Part shown: positions 33,600 to 45,498 of the stretch, piece by piece
How positions within the stretch are numbered: position 1 is the first letter of the stretch
How the letters are laid out: every line of letters starts with the position of its first letter
Origin: Gnetum montanum
Taxonomy: Eukaryota; Streptophyta; Gnetopsida; Gnetales; Gnetaceae
DNA length: 51,452 bases
Assembly (NCBI GenBank): GCA_015680685.1
Contig: MNCI01004790.1
Span: 1,233 to 52,684 of the forward strand
Reading direction: 5' to 3'
Translations under genes and position numbers: made by a program
The notes under the pieces: generated by a model
The model's database searches: none
What the model was told of the DNA's origin: nothing
What the model saw: only the letters and a program-made list of their open reading frames with translations

Positions 33600-34602
33600 G
33601 TTTTAACTCCAAAAACACATTTCCTTGGGTTGAGACGCAAGTCATGCCTATGAAAACATTTGAGAACTACATCTAGATCATTGGGATGATCAATAGCTTC
33701 CTTAGACTTGATTGTTATGTTATCCAGGTAATTGTTTAATCTCTCTAAGAGGTAGTTGCTAAAAATGTATGTCATTGCTCATTGGTAGGTTGCTCCAGTG
33801 TTCTTGAGTTTGAACGACATCATTGTATAACAAAACGTTCCCCAAGGGGTCATGAAAGTGGTTGACAAATGATGCTCTAGGTTTATATGAATTTGGTTAT
33901 AGCCTAAAAACCCATCCATGAAGGACAGTAAGGCATGACCAACCGTCGTGTCTATGAGTTGATCGATGCTTGGTAATGGGAAGTCATCCTTAATCGTTGC
34001 TTTATTCAGATCTCGAAAGTCTATACAAATTCGTATACCTCTCATTTTCTTAGAAACTACAACGATGTTCAACACCCATTCCGAGTAATTGACTGTGTGG
34101 ATGAAACCAGCTTGATAGAGCTTGGTGATTTCATCGTGTACAACTAGTGCAATCTCCAGTTTGATCTTGTAAGCCTTTTTCTTGACTACCTTGACATGCG
34201 AATCTAAGATAATGTTATGTTGTATGAGTCATGGGTCTAGGCATGGCATGTCATTTTATGACCATGCAAAGACTTTAACATTGTCATGGAGAAATTTTGA
34301 GATGTCTTTATGTACCTGATGATGTAATAAAGAGCTAACTTTCAAGGTTTTTGCTTTGCCTCTAGGGTTAGTTACAGGCATTTCGATAAGAGGATCCTCA
34401 GTTACATCCCTGGAATCTAAGTCTAAGGCTTGGACCAGATGTTCGGGCTAGTCTAGGGATGTTTCTAGGGATGCTACGGTGTTGTGAGTAGATGATTCCT
34501 AGTATATTGATTCTAAGTTTAGGTGTCTTATAAGCCTGCCATGAGGACCCGTCATGGTCAAAAGTGAATGAAGATCACCATGCATGGCCATTTTTGTTAA
34601 AC
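33600..34602 (-). pseudogene. Decayed reverse transcriptase of element E
   Basis: Minus strand. The exon seems to start at 34602 after the splice acceptor. The region before RT has SKFLHDNVKVFAWS and YKIKLEIALVVHDEITKLYQ. RT motifs follow: MRGIRICIDFRDLNKATIKD, LSFMDGFLGYNQI, TPWGTFCYTMMSF. The catalytic YxDD box reads YLDN (second Asp lost) in NYLDNITIKSKE. It ends with RLNPRKCVFGVK. Motifs such as GIRICIDFRDLNKAT are typical of the Tat lineage. Stops occur, for example in the region upstream of FAWS. RNase H and integrase are absent. Confidence 0.88.
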
Positions 34603-34625
34603 CTGCCACAATGAGAAAAAAGACC
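34603..34625 (-). promoter_or_regulatory. Splice acceptor before E reverse transcriptase
   Basis: Minus strand: CTTTTTCTCATTGTGGCAG followed by GTTTAAC. A pyrimidine-rich tract ends in CAG/G directly before the RT-coding exon. Ogre elements are known to splice out an intron between protease and RT; this fits. Confidence 0.6.
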
Positions 34626-34734
34626 AAGTTAAGTGATAACTGTTTGCAGCAACAACATGTAATGAATGTTTGTAAAGCAACAATGTAACATGAGATATTT
34701 TTCAATTACTATGCAAAGTTTGTAAACCGAAATT

Positions 34735-35095
34735 GCCAGTTTAAGGTCTTAGTGGACTACATTGTAAATCAGAATTGCCAGTTTAAGGTCTTAGCGAACT
34801 GTTAATGGGTTTGAAAATGCAAGGGGAGTTGAGGTTGCTAGTTTAAGGTCATAGTAGACCATAATGATGTAAAATTTGATCTAAGATATAAAATGAATGC
34901 TAAAAGTGCCAATTTAAGGTCATGGCGGACCGTTAACGAGTTTAATTGTAGGTTGGTATTGCTAGTTTAAGGTCTTTGCAGACCGCCACTAGGCTACACT
35001 GTAGGTTAACGTTGCTAGTTTATGGTCTTTGTGGACCATAACAATGTAATATTATGTAAATAAGAATTGCTAGTTTAAGGTCTTAGCGGACTATT
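34735..35095. repeat. Seven-copy GCTAGTTTAAGGTC motif array
   Basis: Copies of G-C-(T/C)-A-GTTTAAGGTCNT...GGACC start at 34735, 34777, 34837, 34908, 34961, 35013 and 35069, spaced 42-71 bp. Each is followed by a GGAC(C/T) that pairs with AGGTC as an imperfect palindrome. A related array lies at 40399-40560, on the other side of the antisense gene. Confidence 0.85.
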
Positions 35096-35109
35096 AACAA
35101 GTTTGAAAT

Positions 35110-36690
35110 TTGGTGGGCCCACTTACTATGCTACCAGTGAGTGTTACGCTATAGTGGAACTTCGCTACAGTAGCGCTACGTTGCAGGGGTGTCCCACATT
35201 ACTTGGGATATGAAAATGATAATTTTTTTACCGCATCGGCTAACTTGTCATTTTCATTGTTAGAGCCCAGAGGCCATACTCAAAATGTAGTGTGGTCGAA
35301 CAGAGAGAGAGAGAGAGAGCAAACAGGCATAACATAGCAGTTGGTACGACTGATTTGTGAGCCAAGCAATGGTGTGAAAGGGTGAATGTAAGCATAGGGG
35401 ACTTGCCAAGGTAGAAGAGGTGAAGGAGACTTTGGGATGCCTCTCCAAGGCATGTGTTGAGGTGTGGCAGGAGGCTCCATCTGCTTGATAAGTTGCTACA
35501 CTACTCTTGTTTCCATTATGTAATGCATTAGGTGACATATTGGGTTAGATTGTCATTGCTGCTATTGTTGTCATTTTTGCAACCATTGCCACTATTTTTG
35601 TTGCTACTTTCTCTGCTACGCCATGCTTGTCTCTACCTAGCCGCAATGGCCATACTGGTGCTACGCTAAGGTTGCATGCAATACCGTGCTGGCTGCCATT
35701 TTAAAGAATGGTTACTGTATTATCGCAGGGGTTTGGGTAGTTCTGGGTAGCGTAGCACCCGCTCGACATAGTGTACCACTCTTAGAGGGGTTTGTTTGCT
35801 TGCCAAGTTTTGCGGTAGCATGACACATGTTTGGCGTAGTGTAGCACAAACTATTTCATGCTGTAGGATTGGGACAACGGGGGCACTGTAAATTCTTTTT
35901 CATCTGCATTGTTAAGGCTGTAATATTTTTGTTGTTGTTACGCTACATCGTTATGTTGTGAGGCCCTTAGGCCATTATGTTGGTAATCTGTCACATTGCT
36001 ATGCTATTAAACTTGTAACACTACTACGTCGTTAAATTCACTATACTGCCAAATTTGCTACATTGCAATGCCTATTACAGTAGTCTATTCGTTACATTGT
36101 TACATGTTTTCTTGCACTTGTTCATTTATTGTGTTACATGCTATGCATTCATCTTACTACACTATGCGTAGTGCAGTTGTCACCCTTATGTGGAAGTGTA
36201 ACTGTTACGCTGCATGTCTACGTTGTGTTGTGTATCATGTAACTATTACCGTGGGGTGCACCCACTATTGTTATGCTGCGCGGGGCTTGATGGCTACGCT
36301 ATGCTACAGGTGACACTTTGTGACATTGCTTGCAATGTTCAACTCTGTTTTATAGGGGACTTATTACTTCATGCTAAAGGAAAATTTGTAATTGGAGGAT
36401 CACACTACGCTACATGTAAATATAGGATCATGCTACGCTACATCAGTAATCATTACTTGAACACAATGTTAATGTTTGGTGTTTTGTTATGTAGGGTCAT
36501 GTTGAAGCCTGTTTTGATTGTTCTTGAACTTGTAGGAGTCATGTGCTACCTCAGTGAACTTGTGGCCAACATCCCTCCTCCCCATGCATGTGTACAGTAG
36601 TAGGCGGTCTGGTTCTGGGAGGGTGCACGAGACTTTCTACAATTCTTCCTCTACGATTTTAGTGTGATTGTGTAGTCACACTTATCAACC
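35110..36690. other. E interval with scattered TACGCT/AGCGTA motifs, upstream of antisense gene
   Basis: Includes a (GA)n run at about 35297-35320 and many CTACGCTA, TTACGCT and CGTAGT words (35140-35170, 35620-35780, 35940-36430), the same motif as in the E LTR at 45900-46560. No coding domain recognised. It may hold the promoter of the plus-strand gene. Confidence 0.45.
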
Positions 36691-36699
36691 GAGACAACT

Positions 36700-39600
36700 G
36701 TTGTACTTATAGAGACATTGTTGCTCGGGGCAAACTGGGGTATTCTGAAGTTCTTGGCTGATGGGTCAATTAGGGGCGAAGGGGAAGGAGGCTCCAACCA
36801 GCACCCAAGAGGCTTGAGGTGCTTAAGTTGGATCTAGGACATGATTGAGTACAAATTCTATCATTTATACAACATGATATATGTTGCCCGTCACATGGGC
36901 ACTTGCTTTCAGAACCCACTTGGAACTGTTTACTATGCCAATGAGTAAGTCCTATGAAGGTTTTTTAACGTGTTGTATGATTTGCGTTATGCTAGCCAAA
37001 GATGCTTACTATATTCTTATATGTTACCAGGTTTTACATTGATGAAGGTGGTCTTCACGGTAACACAGATGCATTAGCGATGGCCCAAACGGCTTTGCAA
37101 GAGTTCTCCTCCACCGGGAACGTGCGTGCTGATGTCATAGAACAACTTGGGTTTGACTTAAAAACCTATCCAACTAGGTATTCCAAATTCTATGGGAACT
37201 GTAAGAAAGTTGGCTAGTTGGATAGCGAATGGGCATCACGCCGACTGATTACCATCGAAGACGTTCTGGTGGAACTTCCATCGTTTCCTATGCTATTCAA
37301 ACCTGGTATGTTAGACCATGGATTTATTCTTATGTGTTCAAGTGAGGATGTACTTCCATTTTTTTTGCTAATTTTTTTGGTTTTCTGTTAACTATTGTAG
37401 TAGTGAGGGAGTCCCAATAGGTCACTGTGATCACCTTTGGATGTGATGAGACCAACCTCTTCTTCAAGTATGGGGAGGTGGAGGAGACTCAACGTTGGCT
37501 CTACCCTGGAGCCCTAGCTACCCTTGTTCACCTTCAAGAGGTTGGGCTCATGAACTTAGTTATGGATGTAAATTCAAATGTCTTGACTGTAGAAATGCTT
37601 TCCTTCACCAAGAAGGTTGACTGCTTCTGCACACGTGTTCACAATGTGTGGGTGGTATTTGAAATTAATGACCAACTATTTGTATACCTTTTTGGTGTCC
37701 CTTCTAATGGTCTTCTTGTAGGAGAAAAATCTAGGAAAGATGTGAACCATCAAGGGGACATTGAGGAATGGCTAGGGATGACTAAGGACCAAAAGGGGAT
37801 TTACATCCACAAGGTCAAGCTAACAGTGGCTGAAACGATTTACCCTGTCTTTCATGCCTATTCTTTTCCTTAGCTACTCTCCCAAGGGAAAATCCTTGGG
37901 GTGGAGTAGGCTTGGATAATGAGGGAGGTCATGGAAGAAGGGACCCATTACAACTAGGCTTGGTACCTTTCTAAAGGCTTATGTGCTGAAATGGTCAAGC
38001 TTCACGAGAAGCTTGAGTCCTATTTCAACATGCATTATGCCTTCTTTGTAACTTGCCTACGATGCTTTGCAAAATCCTTGGTAGTTTGTGAAAATGGCAC
38101 CTGGGTACAGCAAGACTATAACCAGATATCGAAGCCATGGATTTGCCAGGTCTTCTGCACCACCTGATCCCAAGATCCCCCGGAAGCTATCAGGGGATCA
38201 CTTTTGATAACAACAAGGGATTGAGTGGGGTGTACCTTTCGTGGCTGGGACAGCATGGGAGAGGTGGCCCCCATCAACACAGGTAATGTGTTAAGGGGGG
38301 AATGCCTCATTGTAGAAACTGTAAAGACTAGGTTGCAATGTAAGAAGTCTCGTCCTGCTGAAGAGACTTCCCACACAAATGAAGAGAGGGGGAAGAAGCT
38401 GCAGATCAAAGTTTGTAAAGTGCAACCCCAAGTTTGTGAGTATGCTAAAATTGTTTTTTTAGCGTAGCACTTGTTATGCTATGCTACGCTATACAGCGTC
38501 GTGCAGCGTAGCACTTATTTCAAGTTGGAATATCCTGCTAACTACGATTATGTTTTATCAGAAGAAAAAGAAGAGGAAGGGGAAGAAATTTTGGCCCTTG
38601 AAGTAAGGGCGCTTGCTGAAGAGGAGTAGGAAGAGGCCTCTGCTACGGAAGAAGAGGCCCCTACCAATGACCCCTTTGCTGAATTTGCTTCGATGCCCAA
38701 AGGATAGATGAGTGTTGAGGATGCTGCCACACTTTTGGGTCAGCTAGAAAGAGAGGGGTTGCAATTGGATGTTGGTGAGTTTGACTGATTGCTTGACAGT
38801 TTCTTGATGGGAAATCCCCCCGCTATCACCCCTGAGGGTTTGCTAGGTAGGAGCTTTGCACTATTGTGTCACTTTTCATTAGCTCTGTTGTTATACTCTC
38901 TACCATGGCTGACACATTTTATTGTGTAGTGGACACCACTATTGATGCCCCTTACCCTTCGTCCTTAATCCATCTTCGACCTTGGACTGAGACCCCCAAC
39001 AAATTTGCCTTCATAGAGGGGGTGGTCGATGACATGATTGATCACTTAAACCAGATCGATCCCAAAATTAGCATACTACAATTGCTATGTTAGGCTTTTG
39101 CAGTTGTTACTTCTTTTTTTTTGTGTCACGGTGACTAACATTTTTCCATACATGGCAGCCTCCTGTCTCAAGTGGGACCCTTAGCAAGAAATCGAGGTCA
39201 ATGTTGTGCCCAAATGTCTACCAAAGGTGACTAAGGTACCTCGTCACATTTACGATGAAGCAAGTAAATGTGCGTTGTACTCAGCATGCTCTTATGGCAG
39301 TGTAGGCGTGTGAACGAAGACCTTTAGAAGAGGGTACAGAAACTCGAGAAAGAGAAGACTAACCTAATCATTGAGGTGAAGGATCTCTGATCCAAGAATG
39401 AGTTTCTGTTGGCCCATGACACTCGTGATGGAAGTTGGCATACGACTATGATTGACTATGCTAGATACTGGATATTCATACGGAACAATAACGAGGCCAG
39501 TTGTGAAATTATTGAATAGCGCATGTAGATGGACCTCCTAGCATAGAAGAACCAAGACTGGAAAGACTACAACACAAAGGTTTACAAATGGGGATAGGCA

Positions 39601-40127
39601 CAGAAGAATCATAAACATATGTATAAGATGAAAAGTGCCACCTATCGTAAACAGTACTGAGATGCTGTTGTTGAGTTGCATACCCTTACGCTATTTCTTG
39701 ACGTCATTGGTGCTTCTAGTGCTTATGAGAAGTTCATGCAATAGGTGATGGTAAGCGAGTCTCTTGAAAGGGAGGTGACCCTACCCGCTGAGGAGACCAC
39801 CACCACCACCTTTTTCCCAAGACCACCTAGATGGAAAACCGTGGAAAAGGGGAAGGTTGCAGCAAGCGCTGACCTAGGAGAGGGGAATTGGGGCAACCTC
39901 ACTGAGAAGGAGATCTTGCAACGTCTTGCGGCCGGCATGGATTAGATACCCTTCGAAATGGACGTGGGGCCATCTCAGGTTAGTCACCTTTTGTTATGTT
40001 GTAGTTTATTTTATGAAAGGCTTTATCATAGTTTGACTCATTATTTTATTTTCTACCTTATGCAGAATCCAAATGAAGATGCGGGACCTAGTGGAACCGG
40101 AGACGGTGATGGAAACGAAGACCCATA
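36700..40127 (+). pseudogene. Multi-exon antisense gene inside element E, unknown function
   Basis: Plus strand. Open segments are joined by short introns with good sites: 36945-37030 (GTAAGT...TTACCAG), 37306-37400 (GTATGT...TTGTAG) and 39979-40065 (GTTAGT...TATGCAG), and probably others (acceptors near 38929 and 39160). Joining the first keeps the frame (YYANE, then FYIDEGG). The longest exon, 37427-37873, has about 148 codons. A Glu-rich stretch lies at 38560-38690, a Lys/Glu/Leu coiled-coil-like part near 39330-39400, and the end is Gly/Asp/Asn-rich with TAG at 40126. Several in-frame stops (for example 37217, 37873, 38629) show decay. I recognise no domain and no transposase, RT or capsid motif. 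It could be an antisense additional ORF of a Tat element, or a host gene fragment. Confidence 0.55.
38455..38515. repeat. AGCGTAGC/GCTACGCT motif cluster inside the antisense gene
   Basis: AGCGTAGCAC, GCTATGCTACGCTA and CAGCGTAGCAC lie within 60 bp, probably inside an intron. The same words make up the E LTR array, linking the antisense gene to element E. Confidence 0.7.
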
Positions 40128-40790
40128 GCATGGCGATGCAAAATTTTATTTTATTTTTTGCTTTGAATTTGATTGATTTGTAAACATTATGGATTAACAT
40201 TAAATGAGGAATAAATGTAAAATAGTTTATTTCATTTTGGTTAATGTGTTTCATTTACTTTTTATCCTTTTGGGCCCCTTGAGAGCCTCTCATTTGTGTT
40301 TAAGGCCATTCCAGGCCATTGCTTAATGATGATTTTTTTGTTTTTGTCAATGTTTTCTTTTGTTTTTATTTTTTTTATTGCTTCAGGGTAGTAAAGTTGC
40401 TAGTTTTAGGCCCTGCAGGGCTGTGATGGGTAGTTTAAGGCCATTCTGGGTTGTCGCTAGTTTTAGGCCATTTCAAGCCTTTGCTAGTTTTAGGCCCTTT
40501 CAGGCCTTATGTAAGGTGCTAAAAAAAGAGGTTTCCAATTTTAGGCCTTAGCGGGCTGTTTAGTGATGCAAACAATGGACATAATGTAAACAATGAGGAG
40601 GATGCTAACGTAAACAATGAATATGAAGCAAACAATGTAAATAGTGAACGTGATGTTGATGTAAGCAGTAATCATGGTGCAAGGAGTAATTACGCTAACG
40701 CAAATGATGATCATTCTCATAGCTACTTCCTAACCCATCGTGGGCTTGGAGATGCGTATGGACGAGAGGCTTTATTATGATACTCCTCTA
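40128..40790. other. E interval between antisense gene and protease
   Basis: Contains the second motif array (40399-40560) and, at 40563-40779, a plus-strand open stretch rich in Asn and Asp (AAACAATG-type repeats). No domain seen. The splice donor matching the acceptor at 34603 should lie here or at the end of the protease region; no strong candidate was found. Confidence 0.45.
40399..40560. repeat. GCTAGTTTTAGGCC motif array
   Basis: About five copies (40399, 40431, 40456, 40483, 40534), spaced 25-50 bp. It is the same consensus as the array at 34735-35095, with GGCC in place of GGTC, and the following GGCC/GGCT again forms an imperfect palindrome. Confidence 0.8.
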
Positions 40791-40799
40791 TGTTATCAT

Positions 40800-41345
40800 C
40801 TATCGCCTAAAAGGGTAGCTCAACTCATGTTGCTTCTTTGTTTGGATTGGTTTTGACTTGTTCAGGAATTTCAGTTTGAATGGGGGTTTGGTTTTTAGAG
40901 ATTCAATCTTTGAACCTTGCTCCATTCCTACATTGTTTATGGCTCGAGGAGCCACTTCATCACTATGAATTACCACTTCCCCTCCCATGTAGGGTAAGTG
41001 GATTTCATGGTGTATTGGTAAGGAAATGACCCTCAATTGGGCTAGCCACAATCTCCCTCGGATCAGGTTGAACTTAGGCATCTCCTCTACCACTATGAAC
41101 ACTGCGCTTGTGGGGAACTAGTCCCTTGCCACAAAGTTAATATGGATAGTTCCTTTTACTAGCACATGCACCCCGTTAAATGATTTCAAGAAGGAAGTCA
41201 TCGTGGGCTTGATTTGATCAACCAAGCCCAATTTGTCCACTATGGGAAAGAGGATGACATTAGTAGCAACCCCATCATCAACCTGTACCTTTCGGATCTT
41301 GTATTGACCAACCCGAATTATGATGAACCTGGGTGTTGTTGTCAC
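40800..41345 (-). pseudogene. Decayed aspartic protease of element E
   Basis: Minus strand. The active-site region reads VDDGVATNVI (about 41280-41250), matching the DDGS-A-NVI form of Tat-lineage proteases. Further on, FNLIRGRLWL (about 41075) corresponds to the conserved YNLILGRPWL-like motif, followed by the usual stretch with IHHEIHLPY. A stop near 41116 separates the two halves. It follows gag in the same orientation. The protease would process gag and pol in the particle. Confidence 0.85.
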
Positions 41346-41656
41346 CTGACCCTTTTTAGGGTCATCCTTAATGGACTCATCATGGAATGTTAACTAAGAT
41401 GGCTACGGTTCCTTAGCTATAGAGGGAAGCATGATAGCATGGCTCACTTTCTCCTCTATCGGCATGTTTTCGTCAACCGGTATGGACATTAACATGCGAA
41501 CCATGGCTTTGTGGTGTGTAGTGGAAGTCATTATCAAGTCATACAGGCTCAAAGTTATGCTTTTCTATTTTAGAGCTTGTTTAACTTGGGTGAGGGCATT
41601 GACAAGATCCTTCTCGCCATCTTCTTGTTTGTTACCATTTTCCTCCTCCATTCGTC

Positions 41657-44519
41657 TTAGGAGACAAATCTCGAGAGGGGGGGGGGGGGAGGGGCAGTTT
41701 CAGGTTGGGAACTAGGCTTTCTCGAGCAGGATGGTGACAATTGCATCTGCGTGGTATTATCAGTTGTTGGTGATGAGGGGGCCATAGGCATTGAGGACAA
41801 GGGGGTAGGCTTGGGGGGGCCTAATGTTGTGTGTTCCTTAGCCATCTTGTCCGCTAAACGCTCTTCCCATTTTTTCAAACGGGGAGACTGCAGTGTCGTT
41901 TTTGTTGCTTGGCTCTGTGCGGTAGGGGCACTTGAATGTTTTGGCACCTTAAAGATGAATGGTACCTGTGGTGTTGGCATAAGCAGCAGTGTAGCTTTGA
42001 GCACAAAGGGTGCAGGGGAAGATGTTTGAGGAGGAACCTTAAGGACAAATGATTGTTGTGATGTTGTGTTTTTTGTTATTGGGGTTGCTGCGTTATGGTG
42101 AGGTACACACACCATGAACAGTTGTTGTGGTGGTTTTGGGTTGCTATCAACACCAATAACATTGATTGTGTACCCCATGTTGTTGGCATTTAGGAGATCC
42201 GTGTAAATGTGCATGGACTGGTTTTCATGGTGAACAAGACTACTTTCATCCAGGACCAGCTTACCTTGATCGATCATGCGTTGGATATCATCTTTCAATG
42301 CTAAACAGTAGTTTGTATCATGATGACACAATTGATGGTAATCACAAAACTGTTCTAGCCTAAAGTTCTTAGGAATTGGTGGCTCATTGGGCATGGCCAA
42401 GGAGGGGTTCCTAAGAAGTTCACAGTATCACTGATGACGTTTAATCGCTTCCTTCGGCATCCGTTTATACTGAATATACCTAACTCCCAAAAGTTGCTTC
42501 AAAAGTTCTGAAGGCTTAACGGGTAAAGGGGTGTATTTGAAATGATCCTTACGCTCAAAGTTGGGCTTGGGCTAGGTTGATGCCTCAAGTGCTGATGTTG
42601 AGGGCTGATCGGTGTTACTTGAGCCAGATGTCGCATTGGCGGGCACTGTGGCCACCTTTTTGTTGTTGCTATTGTTGGGTTTGGTCTTGTTAGCCACAAC
42701 AGCCACCATGGCTATTGTGACCTTGCCCTTTTCTTGGTTCTTTTTTGATGTACGTGTTTTGGTATGTGACATAGGTTGGCTCTTTGCTAGCTTTTGCCGC
42801 CTTCTGGATGCTCTTGGTTTGAGCGAAGGCTTGACTAAGGGAGCGCAAGGCTAGGTAGTAAAGCTTTGACTTAATAAAGTCATTTATTGCCCCCTTGAAG
42901 ATGGCCAACAAGTGGGCCTTAGCAATAGGCTTGCGTATCTCGTTCAAGGTGGCACTCCACCACTGTATGAATCTTTGCACAGACTCTAGCGGGTCTTGCT
43001 TAACGCTCATCAATTGGTCTAGCCTGACCTCTGGTTTCAAGTTATACTTAAAGCTAGTCATGAACTGACTCAGTAGCTCCTCCAAAGTTGAGATGGAGGT
43101 GCATGGGAGCGCACGGTACTAGTCTAAGGCTTTGCCTATCGAAGACATGACAAAGATGCAGATGATCATGTGTGGCCATTATTGCAATAGTAGAGATTCA
43201 GATCTAAACGTTACCAAATGTGCATTAGGATCACCCTCCTTGTTGTATTTTGTAAATTGGGGGAGTGTCACCCTAGGGGGAAACATAAGCATGGGAGCGG
43301 TTGGGTTGATGGGGTTGTCATGGTAAAAATCCATGACCTATACCATGTCAAAACCAGCAGCTTTGAAGCGTTTGATTTTCTCAGTGAGGGTTTGGATAAG
43401 TTGAAAAGCTTAATCCAGACTCAGGGGTGTTGTTGATGAGTGCGAGGCTACCTGAGTAGCCATTGTTGATGGTGTTGTAAAGGCAACGGCCTAGCCCATG
43501 GGGGGTGCCATTGGTGCCACTCTTGCAAATGGTGTTGCCTAGGCAGTCCACCACCCAGTGGGTGGTGCTATTGGGGCAACAGCTGTTGGTGGCACTGTGG
43601 GGTTGGTAACTTGCTCGATTAGCGGGGTAGCCCACAGCCTTGTGTTTGGTGGTACTACGTGCAGAAGCTGGTGCGCTTGGGGTTGCATGTAGTGTGACAT
43701 TAGAGAAGGTTGCGTAGTAGGGAAGGAAGTAGTTGGTGCCCATCACGTGGTTGAGACTAGGTTAGCTACTAGTTGTGGGATGAGTGTAGATGAGGAAATG
43801 GGAGCAGAAGTTCCATGCAGCTATGACGTAGGCACGGTGTGCATGTACAACAACATAGCCATGACTAACATTTGGTATGATGGTGGGACAAAGTGAGGGG
43901 GGAGAGTACCTAGAAATGAAATTGAAGGGGTAGCGTATTGGTATGCTGAAGGTACGGGATGGCTGTCCATGGCTAACAAAATTGGGGGTTGCGGTAGGGT
44001 TGTGGTAACCATGAAGGGGATAGAAGCAAAGATCATGTTCAACTAGAAGATAGTAGTGGGAGGGATAACCATAGCATAGGTCTGGCCATCACCTTCGGAG
44101 TGGGAGTCCAAGTCTTCCTGTCCGTCCTGGAACACCTCATCATAGTGGGATGTCGTATCCCGCTCCCTGGACCTACTCGCTCATATTAGTTGGTCTAAGA
44201 TCCATTGATATGTTTCCATGAGGTGGATGGTAATGTCAGGGGTAGGGATGAATTCCCTTTTATTCTGATGGAGGAACTCGAAGTTATGCTTATCTTCGAG
44301 TTCCTAGCGATCCAAGGGTATATTCGCTTGGACATTTGCATAGAGGAAGTCATATCGCTCTGCATCTTGCACCAAGTGCTCAGGTGACAGGTGTCATAGT
44401 CTAAGGGATTGACATGGTGCCAGCACTGGGCTGGGTAGTTGCTCAAGACCTGTCATGTTTTGGACCGAGTAGGGAACCTCAAGGTTCAAGGTGGTGGTGA
44501 TAGTGGTTGTAGGAATCAT
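41657..44519 (-). pseudogene. Decayed gag of element E
   Basis: Minus strand. The likely start ATG is at 44519, just after a CTCTCTTTCAG splice-acceptor-like site (intron end about 44540). A Pro/Ser/Thr-rich N-terminal region (to about 43340) is followed by the Retrotrans_gag core: VTLPQFTKYNKEGDPNAHL (about 43277), LEELLSQFMTSF (43085) and DPLESVQRFIQWW (about 42990). The nucleocapsid-like part at about 42360-42270 has CDYHQLCHHDTNYC, then LKDDIQRMIDQGKL, characteristic of Tat elements. A Pro-rich linker follows to 41657. Stops occur in the N-terminal part and near 43100. Longest open part is 42400-41657. Confidence 0.88.
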
Positions 44520-45339
44520 CTTTTGTTGTAAGATGGAAACTGAAAGAGAGAAAAAATGCAACTAGGTGTGCTAGGGAGACACCTATTATGCTAAGGAGGA
44601 GTGTCACGCTAGAAGGTTTGCTATGTCACACGAGGTGCAGGTGGCAAGGGGCAATAAACAGAGTAAACATGGTAAGGTAAGCGATGGGTTGGAGGCTTTC
44701 ATCTTGCCAAGTCCCAGAGGAACCGTCGTTGTGACCAGTCTACACCACAAAGGGCGTAGACAACCACAAGGATGTTACATCTACGCTAGTAGGTGATGGG
44801 GTATAGACAGCGTGCAGGATTACCCGTGATATGAGAAAAGGGCACCAAAGGTCCTCCTTCTAGCGCTAAAAACTGTAGCGATCAAAAACGTCGATAGCTG
44901 GAACACCAAGAGGTTGCCAGGCATAAAGCCTAACCCTAGATTCGTGGGAGGGCCTTGCTAGAGAGAAACAAAAATGGAGTGCCCTGAAACGGTCTGGTTG
45001 ATCAGACAGGGACTTAGTCGGTGTACAATGACCTTTCGTAAATGTTTATTTTTGGAGGCGATGTATGCAAGTTGAAATGATAATCGAAAAATGTAAAATG
45101 ATGAAAAATAATGCAAAATATGATAATAGCAAATAAAGAATGAAACAAGCTTGGGTAGAAAATGCACTACCCCAAGATCAAGGATCTGATCTTTGTTTTA
45201 GTTGGTGTACAACTGATATGTAGCACTAGAGAGGCATAGCTTACAATAGAGCATTATGGTCACAGATCCCTGAGATGCAGTTAATAGCTTGCCACCAAGA
45301 ATCCTTTGTTCACCAGTCTCTCTCTGAAGCCAATTACTA

Positions 45340-45475
45340 GAAGGCCGAAATGTCAAGAATGCCAATCACGAGAAAGCCAAAATGCCAAAAGAAGCCAACA
45401 ATGCCAAAAGCTAATTCTCAAAGCCAACTAATGCTCAAAATAGTTTTACAAAAGCCAACTAGAAGCCAACCCCTT
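45340..45475. repeat. AAGCCAA/ATGCCAA degenerate short repeat
   Basis: More than ten copies of AAGCCAA, AGGCCGAAATG or AATGCCAA in 135 bp, lying in the R-U5 part of the E LTR. Confidence 0.8.
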
Positions 45476-45490
45476 GAATGTTGTTTGCTG

Positions 45491-45498
45491 GGGTATTT
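45491..45498 (-). promoter_or_regulatory. TATA box of E LTR
   Basis: TATAAATA on the minus strand (CCTATAAATACCCC), between the palindrome array and U5. Confidence 0.65.

Noticed and set aside
36068-36600. ORFs of 81 and 128 codons rich in Cys and Tyr
   Set aside because: Composition follows from repeated TACGCTA/TGTTAC words. No conserved domain or splice context was seen, so they are probably not genes.
41679-41692. Run of G at 41679-41692 as a G-quadruplex or biological signal
   Set aside because: It lies in the Pro-coding linker of decayed E gag (CCC codons on the minus strand), and homopolymer length may be a sequencing error.
41431-42029. Plus-strand ORFs of 92-94 codons
   Set aside because: They lie opposite the open gag linker/nucleocapsid frame of E and have no motif of their own.
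43132-43436. Plus-strand ORFs opposite E gag
   Set aside because: They are shadows of the minus-strand gag frame, which has clear capsid motifs.
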